Shown: in pieces, positions 45,405 through 54,942 of the stretch
Layout: every line of letters starts with the position of its first letter
How positions within the stretch are numbered: position 1 is the stretch's first letter
Assembly: GCF_008281175.1 (NCBI RefSeq)
Contig: NZ_CP036524.1
Location: 2,170,001-2,234,000, forward strand
Direction: 5' to 3'
Length of the DNA stretch: 64,000 nucleotides
From: [Clostridium] hylemonae DSM 15053
Lineage (GTDB): Bacteria > Bacillota > Clostridia > Lachnospirales > Lachnospiraceae
Program-made: the position numbers and the translations under genes
The notes under the pieces: model-generated
The model's database searches: none
Told to the model about the DNA's origin: nothing
What the model saw: only the letters and a program-made list of their open reading frames with translations

Positions 45405-48400
45405 ATGAATATAAAGTTTAACAACAATCGGCAGGCAGACCCGCCTCATTTTTATCTCGGAACACCGGATCACGAACTGCTCTGCCCGCTCAACGGCATA
45501 CGCGCCGATTCCGTAAATCTTACGCTCAGTCTGAACGATACGTCAGAGCTGTCCTTTACCTGTGACAAATACATTTCCGCACCCGGACAAAAGCAAAGCG
45601 GGCAGGTCATGTCCTCCGGATACGACCTGCTCAACGACTTTATGTGTATCTATGCGGAGCGTATCGGGTGGTTCATCATGTCAGCCCCGCAGGTGTCCAA
45701 TGACGGAGATGAGGAATACAAAAAGGTATCCGCACAGTCCGCAGAGATCGGTCTGACGAACAACGACCTGCTCGGCTTTAAAGTGAACTGTGGAACAACG
45801 GACTCCATTGAAATGCTCCCTCCCGACAATGTGGAATACATCGGCGATGTCCCATTTGCAAAAAAACAGGTGACCTTCTGCAACAAGGAGCAGCCGGAAC
45901 TGAGCCTGCTTCACATGGCGCTCTCATTTGCCGGTATCGAAGGATGGAGCATCGGCTACATCGACGAGACTCCAAAGGTATACCGCTCTTATAAGGACGG
46001 ACAGCTTGTGGAAAAGGTCGTACAGCTCAAAGATGAGATCGGCACCTTTGACGTAGATTCTAAAAGTGTCTATTCCTTTCTCACACAGGACGTCGAACAA
46101 TTTTTTGAATGCCTGATCCTCTTTGACACCGAACATATGACCATCAATGCCTGCCGCCCGGAGAATCTCGGTAAAGACACAAACGTGACCATCGGTTTCC
46201 GCAATCTTCAGAATTCCAATGATATCTCGGTGGATAAGAACAGCATTTACACCCGCTACCGCGTAGAAGGCGACGATAATCTCGGCATTGAATACGTGAA
46301 TTTCGGCAGCAATATGATCGAGAATCTCTCCTCTTTTCTCAACGAAAACTATATGAGTGAGACTCTTATAAGCAAATACAACGCATGGCTGTCAGATACC
46401 GAATCGAAGAGATATGAATACATGGAACTGAGCCGCCGCTACAACAGCCAGCTCAACGTTATGTCGGAACTGATGGACCGTCTTCCTCTGGACGACTGCT
46501 CCACAGAATGGAACAAGTTCAGCGACGATAATCTCCGCAAGGCGAAAGACAATTACGAAGCACAGCTCAAGGGCTATGAGACTTACTACGCAGATGAAAA
46601 CGGCGACTTTGACGAGGAGAAGCTTCAAAATTCCCCGGATGCCAATGACTACTATCAGATACGCGACGTCATACTGCCAAGCATCTCCATTGAAATCGCA
46701 AACCGCGAGCTGCCCACCTCAGAAGGTGAACTGCCCTATATCGACTCTTACAAGACAGACTGGAAGTTATACGGTATCGATGAACTGCTCGTCAACATCG
46801 ATTTCTACCAGTCGCAGAAGAAGTCTCTTGAAGACGCGCACTACGACATCCCGTACGTGGATTACGAACAGAACTCCGGGGACGACGAAGAGAATTACCC
46901 GCCGCACACGAGAGACATGCACGAGGAAATGTATTCGCAATATCTGGATGTCGTCATGCAGCTGGACGAAACGGTCTTCGGCTCCTGTGCCAATGCCCTC
47001 GCCGAACGCACGGCGGAGTACGAGGCGGCGGAAGCCGCGGCAGAGACCGTGCAGCAGCAGCGGGCGCTTCTTGCGGCCTCCGTGGATAAGAAGAACTGGA
47101 AGGCAGACGGCGCCGAGCCGTTTACCTGGAAGGAACTGCGCACACTCTCCCGCCTTTACAGGGATACGGATTACACGAACAACAATATGTTCCTCACCAG
47201 CTCCGACGACCAGGTGACAGCCATCGACGAACAGCTCAAACTGTACGACGCCGCGGTAGAGGACCTGGAGATATCCAGCCAGCCGCAGTACATCTATTCC
47301 ACAGACCTTGAGAACTTTCTCACCATGTACAGATACAAGCAGTACACTGATCATCTGGAGCTTGGCGACTTCCTCTATCTCGGCACGCAGGACGATTACG
47401 TCGTCAAGCTGCGGCTCATTTCCCTGAGCTATAACCCCCTCTCCATGGACAACGACCTGCGCATCGAATTTTCCAATATGGTAAAGACAGGCTCCAGGCG
47501 TTACGATACAACCTACCTCCTCGGACTCGGGGGAAATACATCCAAGAACCGTATCTCCGGTTCTGCGGGAGGTTCAGGCAAAAATGAAGGGGTGACGCTC
47601 ACAGCGGGCCTCATACAGAAGATCCTTTCATCCACGGTATTCAACAACAAAGTGACCAATGCCATCAACCAGCATTTCCAGGCGCTCACCGGACAGATGA
47701 TCGTCGCAAAGAATCTGGAGGCCGAGATGATACGCGTCTCAGATATCCGTGCGGAAAACGGATTTTTCCAGTATCTGCAGTCGCAGCTCATTGCCGCCGA
47801 TAAAATCGTATCTGACAGCGCCGTCATAAAACAGCTCGACACACTCGTCGCCAATATAAGAAATGCCATTGTCGGCAGTTCCTCCACGGAGACCGGCATT
47901 GTCGTCAATCTCTCCGCGGACAACGCCAGGATCGAGGAGGCCTTTTTAAAAGATGTGGTCGCCCGGTATATTTCCGTAAATGACCTGAAGGCCGGAACGA
48001 TCAACACGGACCAGATAAATATTCTCTCTGAGGACGGCTCTCTGTCCATCATCGGCAATACCCAGACCTTTAAAGATAAAAATGGAAATGTACGGCTTCA
48101 GCTCGGAGAGGACGCAGAAGGCGGCTTCAGCTTTATCGTGTACGACACTTCCGGCACCGGCGTTATCATGGACCAGAACGGGATCCGGGAATCTGCCGTC
48201 TCGGACGGTTTGATCAAAAATAATATGATAGCCCCCTCCACGGTAGGCAAAGATAAGATCAACTGGAAGGAGGCGGGCGCCGTCCTTGACAAGGACGGTA
48301 ATCCGGTATGGAACTCCGCTCAGATCACTTTGAACGGACAGGGGCTTGACATACAGTTTGCTTCTGTCATTGACGACATCTCCCGGCTCGGTACGACGAT

Positions 48401-50006
48401 GGAAGGTGTAGAGACCTCACTGGACGCGGTGGAGAAGTCCATTACCGACAAGGTATGGCGGACGGATATGGTGGAGATCACCGACGAGACCGGCAGCACA
48501 GTCAGCAAGTCCATCGTGGACCTGCTCGTCCAGCATAATATAAGCTTAAGCGGCATCACAGACACGGTAAAGGAAATACAGTCTGACACCGGTACACTGA
48601 CAGAACGGTTCACCAAGGCCGAGCAGGATGCCTCTTCCTTCCGCCAGACCGTCACAGAGACATACGCCACAAAAGAACAGGTCAATACCGCCCAGTCGGA
48701 GCTTACACAGCGGGCCGGTGAAATCGAGGCGTCCGTAACGGATCTGAGCGGTAATGTCAGCACACTCACCACAGATATGACCGGGATCACACAGAGAGTA
48801 CAGGACGCGGAAAAAAATATCACCTCTGTAAAGGCGGCCGCGGACGGAGTACAGACCGAGATCACCAATGCAAAAGGTGACAAGACTACTTTGAAGGAAA
48901 AAATAGACGGTATCTCAGCATCCGTAGAGACCGTGGACGGCAAGATCGCGGAAGTGGAACTTACGGCCGACAGGCTGTCGTCAACCGTAGCGCGAAAACA
49001 GGACGCTCCTCCCACCGCCATCCGCTATATCCGGGACTGGCTGAACGGCAATTCCGTAAACGCCCTGAACCACTGGGTGGAATGCCAGGTGCTGACGGAC
49101 AACTCCAATATCGCGTTCAGCCTCACTCCCGAGGCATATGACCAGAACGGCAACCATATAGAGGCCGACAACCTGAAGACATATACCGACGATATTCTTA
49201 TAACATTTGATGAAAATGAGAACCCGGTGAGCAGCTCTTACATTACGGCTGACTCCGGTAAAAAATGTATGCAGCTTGACCTTGGCGAGGTATATACAGA
49301 TATCGACAAAATCACAGTCTGGCACTATTATCTGGACGGCAGGATCTACAATCATAAGCTGGAAGTATCGGCAGACGGACACGATTGGCACACGCTTTAC
49401 GACAGCGATTTTTCCGGCGGATATGCGGAGAAAGAGGAAGGACGTGTCTACTATATCTCCGACAATACCGTTGACTCCAAGCTTTCCAGCATAACCCAGA
49501 ATATAGACAAGATAAGTCTGGCCGTGGAAGGCACAGGCGATTCTCTCGGTAATCTGTCAGATAACATGGAGTCTCTCTCCGATGACATCCGGAAAAATAA
49601 GTCCGAGATACAGGTGGCGTTGGAGGGCATCTTGAACAGGGTCACTTCCGTAGAAGGAAAGACCGCAGAGACAGAACTGACCGCCAACGGCTGGAAAGCG
49701 CTGTTCGCGCAGATAGGCATGTATGATTACCCTGATATCGTCACGAACGTGCTCATGTCAGTCAACGGCCTGGAGGTCTCCAATCCGGATACGGGAATGA
49801 AGACTGTCATGACAACAGAAGAATTTGCCGGCTACTACAATAACGACGAAATGTTCCGGCTGGAAAAGGACTTGACAAAAACGGAGCGTATAGAAGTGCG
49901 CAACGGTATCGATACGACCGCCATCAAAATGGTCCCGAAAACATATACGATCGACGGCGTGACCTTTAACGCTCTGCCCTTCGTCAAATCCGGCGGCACA
50001 AGTTAA
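45405..50006 (+). CDS. Tail-associated baseplate/tip protein (Tal-like) with discoidin-like domain
   Basis: About 1,533 aa. ATG 45405 follows AGG-rich sequence; a GTG at 45399 overlapping the Dit stop (GTGA) is equally possible. N-terminal ~400 residues look like the Tal/gp27-type hub (LTLSLNDTSELSFTCDKYIS, VEQFFECLILFDTEHMTINA). The middle is a long coiled coil (about 1000-1190). Residues ~1200-1360 resemble an F5/8 type C (discoidin) sugar-binding domain (KKCMQLDLGEVYTDIDKITV, DGRIYNHKLEVSADGHDW). The C-terminus (NGLEVSNPDTGMK) is typical of phage tail tips. Likely acts at cell contact, binding surface polysaccharide. Confidence 0.85.
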   Translation: MNIKFNNNRQADPPHFYLGTPDHELLCPLNGIRADSVNLTLSLNDTSELSFTCDKYISAPGQKQSGQVMSSGYDLLNDFMCIYAERIGWFIMSAPQVSNDGDEEYKKVSAQSAEIGLTNNDLLGFKVNCGTTDSIEMLPPDNVEYIGDVPFAKKQVTFCNKEQPELSLLHMALSFAGIEGWSIGYIDETPKVYRSYKDGQLVEKVVQLKDEIGTFDVDSKSVYSFLTQDVEQFFECLILFDTEHMTINACRPENLGKDTNVTIGFRNLQNSNDISVDKNSIYTRYRVEGDDNLGIEYVNFGSNMIENLSSFLNENYMSETLISKYNAWLSDTESKRYEYMELSRRYNSQLNVMSELMDRLPLDDCSTEWNKFSDDNLRKAKDNYEAQLKGYETYYADENGDFDEEKLQNSPDANDYYQIRDVILPSISIEIANRELPTSEGELPYIDSYKTDWKLYGIDELLVNIDFYQSQKKSLEDAHYDIPYVDYEQNSGDDEENYPPHTRDMHEEMYSQYLDVVMQLDETVFGSCANALAERTAEYEAAEAAAETVQQQRALLAASVDKKNWKADGAEPFTWKELRTLSRLYRDTDYTNNNMFLTSSDDQVTAIDEQLKLYDAAVEDLEISSQPQYIYSTDLENFLTMYRYKQYTDHLELGDFLYLGTQDDYVVKLRLISLSYNPLSMDNDLRIEFSNMVKTGSRRYDTTYLLGLGGNTSKNRISGSAGGSGKNEGVTLTAGLIQKILSSTVFNNKVTNAINQHFQALTGQMIVAKNLEAEMIRVSDIRAENGFFQYLQSQLIAADKIVSDSAVIKQLDTLVANIRNAIVGSSSTETGIVVNLSADNARIEEAFLKDVVARYISVNDLKAGTINTDQINILSEDGSLSIIGNTQTFKDKNGNVRLQLGEDAEGGFSFIVYDTSGTGVIMDQNGIRESAVSDGLIKNNMIAPSTVGKDKINWKEAGAVLDKDGNPVWNSAQITLNGQGLDIQFASVIDDISRLGTTMEGVETSLDAVEKSITDKVWRTDMVEITDETGSTVSKSIVDLLVQHNISLSGITDTVKEIQSDTGTLTERFTKAEQDASSFRQTVTETYATKEQVNTAQSELTQRAGEIEASVTDLSGNVSTLTTDMTGITQRVQDAEKNITSVKAAADGVQTEITNAKGDKTTLKEKIDGISASVETVDGKIAEVELTADRLSSTVARKQDAPPTAIRYIRDWLNGNSVNALNHWVECQVLTDNSNIAFSLTPEAYDQNGNHIEADNLKTYTDDILITFDENENPVSSSYITADSGKKCMQLDLGEVYTDIDKITVWHYYLDGRIYNHKLEVSADGHDWHTLYDSDFSGGYAEKEEGRVYYISDNTVDSKLSSITQNIDKISLAVEGTGDSLGNLSDNMESLSDDIRKNKSEIQVALEGILNRVTSVEGKTAETELTANGWKALFAQIGMYDYPDIVTNVLMSVNGLEVSNPDTGMKTVMTTEEFAGYYNNDEMFRLEKDLTKTERIEVRNGIDTTAIKMVPKTYTIDGVTFNALPFVKSGGTS

Positions 50007-50068
50007 TTATCATCCGAAGGAGGCGTCTGCGGACGTCTCCTTCACAATAAGAAAGGAGAAACTAAAAT

Positions 50069-52252
50069 ATGGCAAGTGGTTCATGGAACTTCAGTACAAA
50101 CAATCAATATATCACCGGCCGCATACGCTGGTCTTCCACCTCAAACGGCTCTAAAGCAAATACTTCCACCGTGACCGCATATCTGGACTATATGAAATCA
50201 TCCAGCTCAACTGCGGCGACATACGGTACATTCAACGGTGCGATCAGTATAAACGGCTCATCCGGGGCCGTCTCCAAATATATCACCTTAAGCGCCAACA
50301 ACAGCTGGGTCAATGTAGGGAGCCGGGCAGTCACAGTCGGCCATAATAACGACGGAAGCAAATCCACTACCATCGCTGCAAGCGGCGGTATCAGCGGCAC
50401 TTCCTTCAGCAGCTCCAGCACCTCCAAAAGCGTAGCCCTCGACAAGATCCCCCGTTACGCAAACATCACAACCTGGAAGAATACGGCAGTGACACAGACG
50501 AGCGCCACCTTCCAGTGGGGCGCAGACGCCTCCTGCAGCGCGGTCTACTATATGATAGGAAATGGCTCGTGGGCCGCAACGTCCGGCTCCACTTTCACGA
50601 TAAACAATCTGGCACCCAACACTTCCTACTCCGTAAAGCTGAAGGTAAGACGTTCTGACTCCGGCCTTGAGACGACGTCCGGCGCTATCACAGTAAAGAC
50701 CAAACCAATCGCGTCCATCTCCAACAGCAGCCTCAGCTTTGACATAGGCGGGGATCTGGAACTGACGCTCGCCAACTACGCTCTGAATGCATCCACATTC
50801 AAATTCAATGTAGAGCGCGACGACGGCACATGGACAACCAGCCTGCTCGAAGCCAGCTCAGATCAAAACATTCCCGGTATTACACTTCCCCTCTCCGGCA
50901 TAACTGACGCTCTATACAGCTGCTGCGCGACGAAAAATGAAATGAATTTTAAAATATCGTGCGGCACGACAATAAACGGCACCTTTTATGAAAACATTTC
51001 TTATGGTACAGCCCGCGTCACAGACAGTGATCCGGTCTTTACCGATTACTCGCACGGCAACACCGATACCGCCACATCTTCCGTTCTGCAAAATGCAGCT
51101 TACCTCATCCAGAATTACGGAAACATGCAGGCTCAGATATCTGCCGCCAACCGGGCGGTTCCGAAAAACCATGCCGCCGTAACCGAATACATAGTCGAAG
51201 TCACGGATTCAAAAGACGAAGTCAAAAAGCAGCTCAATGCTGAATATTCAGACAGCGAAGTGCTCATAAACCTGGGCACACTGTCCGAACCCGGGGACTA
51301 TAACATCAGGATCTATGCCCGGGATTCCAGGGGAAACATTTCCGGCACCGTAACAAAGACATTCTACGTTCTGCCATACAGCCGGCCTGCATCAAAGGTT
51401 GCTCTGGCAAGAATCAATGAATTTGAAAAAGAAATAACCATTGATTTTTCATCCGTATACTCCAGGCTTAAAATCGGAACTGCCAGCAAAAACAATGCAT
51501 TCGCCGTAAAGTACCGCTATGCAGAAGTCGGAACATCATATGAAAGCACTTATACCACAATCACAGGGATAACCAGCGCAGACATCCCCGGCTCCCCCAA
51601 CGAACTTAAGGCCACCTACCTAAAAGACTCCGGGGACGACCCGTTTATCACACTGGATATTGAAAAATCATATAACTTTGAGTTTGTAGTCTCCGACAGA
51701 ATCACAACAACGACAGAAACTACGATGGTCGACAAGGGAATACCTATCTTTATGCCTTGCGATAACGGAAAAGTCACTGTCGGCATGCTGCCGGATTTTG
51801 ACAGCAGCGCGGATTTTCAGGTTGGGACAGATATTATGGCTACAGATTCAGACGGGACACAGCGGCTGATCCTGGATGAGATTAAAAAGACAAATACCGA
51901 TTTAGACAATAAATTTAATGAATTAAATCACAATTTAGGGTTTGAATATGGTGTTGATGACAATAGATATTATAAAAAATATAACAATGGTCTTTTGGAA
52001 ATGTGGGGAAGCGTCGTAATTGATAAATCATCGGGATATGGAACCATCACATTTCCTATGGATTATGCTAATAAAGCGTTCAGAGTTTTTGCTACTCAAT
52101 GTTATAATTCATCAGCAGTACCGGTTATGATTTGCAGCGCTCAGCAACAGTCAACCTCAACCTGCATTATCTATGGACGAACTCATGATGGGAAAACACC
52201 TTCAGTAAACACCACCGTTTGGTGGAATTCAATAGGGTATTGGAAAGTTTGA
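50069..52252 (+). CDS. Tail fibre/receptor-binding protein with switchable C-terminal tip (tip A)
   Basis: 727 aa after AGAAAGGAG. Residues 1-125 are a Ser/Thr/Gly-rich beta region (SGSWNFSTNNQYITGRIRWS) of the DUF859 minor-structural type; ~130-215 is a fibronectin type III-like domain (NLAPNTSYSVKLKVRRSD). The final ~110 residues, starting at NELNHNL, are a tip domain (LLEMWGSVVID ... TVWWNSIGYWKV). The ELNHNL codons coincide with the 15-bp crossover site at 51,919, and three other tip cassettes starting with the same codons lie downstream in both orientations. The expressed tip is therefore expected to vary among cells. Confidence 0.88.
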   Translation: MASGSWNFSTNNQYITGRIRWSSTSNGSKANTSTVTAYLDYMKSSSSTAATYGTFNGAISINGSSGAVSKYITLSANNSWVNVGSRAVTVGHNNDGSKSTTIAASGGISGTSFSSSSTSKSVALDKIPRYANITTWKNTAVTQTSATFQWGADASCSAVYYMIGNGSWAATSGSTFTINNLAPNTSYSVKLKVRRSDSGLETTSGAITVKTKPIASISNSSLSFDIGGDLELTLANYALNASTFKFNVERDDGTWTTSLLEASSDQNIPGITLPLSGITDALYSCCATKNEMNFKISCGTTINGTFYENISYGTARVTDSDPVFTDYSHGNTDTATSSVLQNAAYLIQNYGNMQAQISAANRAVPKNHAAVTEYIVEVTDSKDEVKKQLNAEYSDSEVLINLGTLSEPGDYNIRIYARDSRGNISGTVTKTFYVLPYSRPASKVALARINEFEKEITIDFSSVYSRLKIGTASKNNAFAVKYRYAEVGTSYESTYTTITGITSADIPGSPNELKATYLKDSGDDPFITLDIEKSYNFEFVVSDRITTTTETTMVDKGIPIFMPCDNGKVTVGMLPDFDSSADFQVGTDIMATDSDGTQRLILDEIKKTNTDLDNKFNELNHNLGFEYGVDDNRYYKKYNNGLLEMWGSVVIDKSSGYGTITFPMDYANKAFRVFATQCYNSSAVPVMICSAQQQSTSTCIIYGRTHDGKTPSVNTTVWWNSIGYWKV
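51919..51933 (+). repeat. Shufflon crossover site 1 (expressed locus)
   Basis: TGAATTAAATCACAA, encoding part of NELNHN in the fibre gene; flanked by AAATT..AATTT arms that could bind the recombinase. Confidence 0.85.
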
Positions 52253-52502
52253 TTACAGTTTTGGAATATATGTAACCTCAATATTATCAACTTTACCAGT
52301 CACAACAGAAAAGTCAGTGACTGTACGTATTTTTATAATCCATGTAAGACTGTTTGAGGAGACATATGGTATTGCAACCATCCCATCTTTTTTGGCTGCA
52401 ATCACAGTATAATTTTTTGAATCTATTTTCGTATCTACATTACCGTATCCGCTGCCATCACCGCTTATAATAATTGTCGTTGGTAAATTGTGATTTAATT
52501 CA
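52253..52502 (-). other. Silent fibre-tip cassette B
   Basis: Read on the minus strand from the crossover site it gives ELNHNLPTTIIISGDGSGYG and continues to a stop at 52,253, immediately next to the stop of tip A (back to back, no spacer). The open frame extends upstream of the site to 52,567 through a hydrophobic stretch, but a fibre head is supplied only after inversion. About 82 residues, different in sequence from tips A, C and D. Confidence 0.82.
52488..52502 (-). repeat. Shufflon crossover site 2
   Basis: Exact 15-bp inverse copy of site 1, at the 5' end of cassette B. Inversion between sites 1 and 2 swaps tip A for tip B. Confidence 0.85.
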
Positions 52503-52602
52503 GCATTTTTCTTATATTTAATATAATTAAATATCACGAATATGAGCACACAAAAAACACCGGACACCGCCCAGTGTAAATGAAGTGATTCATTTTCGTT
52601 TA

Positions 52603-53595
52603 TTAAGCACTCAAATATTTTTGATGATGATATTTGACGCCAGCCTGGTCAACACTGCAGTATACCATAGTGGTCTCCAACTTTGCGTGTCCAAGCAGTT
52701 GGGCTACTTCCTGTACTGGCATACCTCTATTCAGGGCATTTGTTGCGGCCGTCCTCCGGAATCTATGTGGGTACGCCCTTTCTACTCCAGCTATCTGACC
52801 GGTGCGCCGGATAATATCCTCTATCCCTGTCTTTCCTAGACGACCATGTGGTTTCTTCAAAGATACAAATAATGCCTGATTACTGTCTGTCCGGCTTTCA
52901 AGGTATTCTTTCATATACATATTTGTACGATCATTAAGATATACTGTCCTTTCTTTATTACCTTTTCCCATCACAATTAAGTCCTTGCTAACAAAATGCA
53001 CATCTTCACGGTTAAGAGCTGCCAACTCACTTACTCTAACAGCCGTAGAGTAAAAGAACTCCATCATAGCCTTATCCCGGAGTGTTTTACAGCTACGCAG
53101 GAGTAGTTCCCGCTCTTCATCTGTGTAGGGTTTACGTATTTTCTGTTCTACCTTTATAGCTTCTACAAGAGCCATAGGATTTTTCCGGATCCTGTCCCGA
53201 TCCCGAAGCCATATAAAAAAACTGCTATATACGGCCCTAACATTCTTGAGCGTTTGGTTGGTCACCTGTCGAATCGCCTTATACGTTCGCATATAGCCGG
53301 ATATGTTGCCATCTGTTATATCTTTTACATTTTTATTGATATAAGACAACAACCTATATAGTTCATATCTATAACGTTTAACCGTGCCTGGAGACTTTCC
53401 TTCAAGTGCTTTCGACATGAGAAATTCTTCAAGGTCAACCAACCAACTCCTGTCAGTCACTCTAAGTTCCTGTTTTTCTTGAGTAATACTACAATTTGAC
53501 AGCACTACCTGTAATACTACCTGCAATTCTTTTAATTGTCCCTCCTGAAGACTGTCCTGCATACGCCGCAACACCTCCATAATCTTTTGTTCCAT
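52603..53595 (-). CDS. Tyrosine recombinase of the fibre shufflon
   Basis: About 330 aa; ATG 53595 has AAAGGAG 8 bases upstream (a GTG three codons earlier is less likely). The N-terminal SAM-like core-binding domain is followed by the catalytic domain with the expected residues: R in STAVRVSELAAL, K in GKGNKERTVYLND, H-x-x-R in YPHRFRRTAAT, H in LLGHAKLETT and nucleophile Y in MVYCSVDQ. It lies between cassette pairs A/B and C/D, all with identical crossover sites, so it most likely acts as their invertase (Rci-like role) rather than as an element integrase; no att sites are seen at the element borders. Confidence 0.9.
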   Translation of the reverse strand: MEQKIMEVLRRMQDSLQEGQLKELQVVLQVVLSNCSITQEKQELRVTDRSWLVDLEEFLMSKALEGKSPGTVKRYRYELYRLLSYINKNVKDITDGNISGYMRTYKAIRQVTNQTLKNVRAVYSSFFIWLRDRDRIRKNPMALVEAIKVEQKIRKPYTDEERELLLRSCKTLRDKAMMEFFYSTAVRVSELAALNREDVHFVSKDLIVMGKGNKERTVYLNDRTNMYMKEYLESRTDSNQALFVSLKKPHGRLGKTGIEDIIRRTGQIAGVERAYPHRFRRTAATNALNRGMPVQEVAQLLGHAKLETTMVYCSVDQAGVKYHHQKYLSA

Positions 53596-53645
53596 TCGCC
53601 ACACTCCTTTTTGTTTTTATCATAACAAAAAATAGTGCACTAGAC

Positions 53646-53660
53646 TGAATTAAATCACAA
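53646..53660 (+). repeat. Shufflon crossover site 3
   Basis: Exact copy of site 1 in the same orientation, at the 5' end of cassette C. Confidence 0.85.
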
Positions 53661-53985
53661 TTTAAGTGATTCTGGTTGGGTCACTCCAAATCTGCCGGCT
53701 GGCTATAAAAATAGGGCGACCATATACTGCAAAAAAAATGGGACAGTAAACGTAAAGATAGCAGTTACCGCTACAAGTAGCGTGACATCACATATGCTAT
53801 TTACACTTCCTGAAGACATGCGTCCCTTGAATACAGTATATGGAATTGTTGTTAATGGAACCTCTAAAGCTATATATATGGCAATAGTTTTGCCAAATGG
53901 TAACGTCTTGTTACAAGACCTCGTAGGCAATATATACAAACCCACATCCGGTGACATCAACGGGTATTTTGTCTTTACTCCATAA
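53646..53985 (+). other. Silent fibre-tip cassette C
   Basis: From the site the plus strand reads ELNHNLSDSGWVTPNLPAG and is open to a TAA at 53,983, about 113 residues, with MLFTLPEDMRPLNTVYGIVV and a C-terminal YFVFTP. It has no ribosome site of its own directly before the crossover site. It needs two inversions to become fused to the fibre. Confidence 0.8.
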
Positions 53986-53986
53986 A

Positions 53987-54305
53987 CTATAATTTTGCAG
54001 CTCCAATGGCAAGCCAAGTAAAAGTTGACGTATAACTGCTAGTCGTTCTGACCATATAGACTCCAAAACTGGTAGTTGTCCTAGCGTCGTTTGATGCGGC
54101 GTCTGTTATTGAGCTTTTTGTTACTAAACTGGCATTACGTATCCAACTATGAGTCACAAAATAGGAAGTATTCCCAAATTCTTCCTTTAATTTTATAGTT
54201 GTTACCGCATTTGTGTTTGCTGTTGAGTATGATCCCCATTGTAGTAGTGTATTTCCTAATCGAATCACTCCATTTTGTGTTACATCTAAGTTGTGATTTA
54301 ATTCA
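53987..54305 (-). other. Silent fibre-tip cassette D
   Basis: On the minus strand it reads ELNHNLDVTQNGVIRLGNTL and LQWGSYSTANTN to a stop at 53,987, one base from the stop of cassette C. The GNTLLQWGS phrase is common in tail-fibre tips. Inversion between sites 1 and 4 would express it; that segment includes the recombinase gene. Confidence 0.82.
54291..54305 (-). repeat. Shufflon crossover site 4
   Basis: Exact 15-bp inverse copy of site 1 at the 5' end of cassette D, the right end of the shufflon. Confidence 0.85.
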
Positions 54306-54479
54306 GCAAAGTTTACATATCGGACATGGTGCAAAAAAACAGGGACCAGTCAGACGATGGACCATTTCGCAACGACTTCAAGTATTATTTTATACCATTA
54401 ACAACCATTATTTGTAACACGAATCTTCCAACCATAAATTCTTCTTCAATCAATAACTTTTACCGAAAGGAATGGTGCA

Positions 54480-54938
54480 ATGAACATATTAAAGTACCTT
54501 ATGGGAATCAGTCCTCCCCTTACTTTCTCCTCCTTTTTCATATATCTGCTCGGGCTGATTTTTTTATGTAAAGAACTTTTTTTAGCCGCAGACTGGCTTT
54601 TGAATTATTTTGGGATCACTTCAAGGAGGGTGATCAAACGAGAACAGGACAGAAAACAAATATCCAATATTAATTACCGTCTGGATGCACAGGCAGAAAA
54701 TATTATCAAGCTCTGTGCCGCGAACCGGGTCATTCTGTCTGACAGAATCAATCAGAAATATAAAGTCTATCTCAGCAAAGGCTATATCCCGGAAGACGAA
54801 TATGAGGAATTTGTAACACTCCACAAAGTATATAACGAAATTGGCGGTAATCATACCGGGGATGAGAAATTCAGAAAATGTATCAAACAGCTTCCGATCA
54901 AGCCGGAAGACACACAGACCAACACATATAAGGAGTGA
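54480..54938 (+). CDS. Membrane-anchored protein between fibre shufflon and amidase
   Basis: 152 aa, ATG after CGAAAGGAATGG. Residues ~16-40 form one membrane helix (FSSFFIYLLGLIFLCKELFL); the rest is charged and helical (RRVIKREQDRKQISNINYRL). Placed before the amidase at the end of the tail operon, it could be a second lysis protein or a host-interaction protein. No family recognised. Confidence 0.7.
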   Translation: MNILKYLMGISPPLTFSSFFIYLLGLIFLCKELFLAADWLLNYFGITSRRVIKREQDRKQISNINYRLDAQAENIIKLCAANRVILSDRINQKYKVYLSKGYIPEDEYEEFVTLHKVYNEIGGNHTGDEKFRKCIKQLPIKPEDTQTNTYKE

Positions 54939-54942
54939 TAAT

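Noticed and set aside
52603-53595. Integrase for excision of the whole tail element
   Set aside because: The gene is enclosed by four identical crossover sites of the fibre shufflon, and I see no att-like direct repeats at the element borders.
50069-54305. Diversity-generating retroelement at the fibre tip
   Set aside because: No reverse transcriptase, template repeat or adenine-biased variable region is present; inverted cassettes with a recombinase explain the variation.
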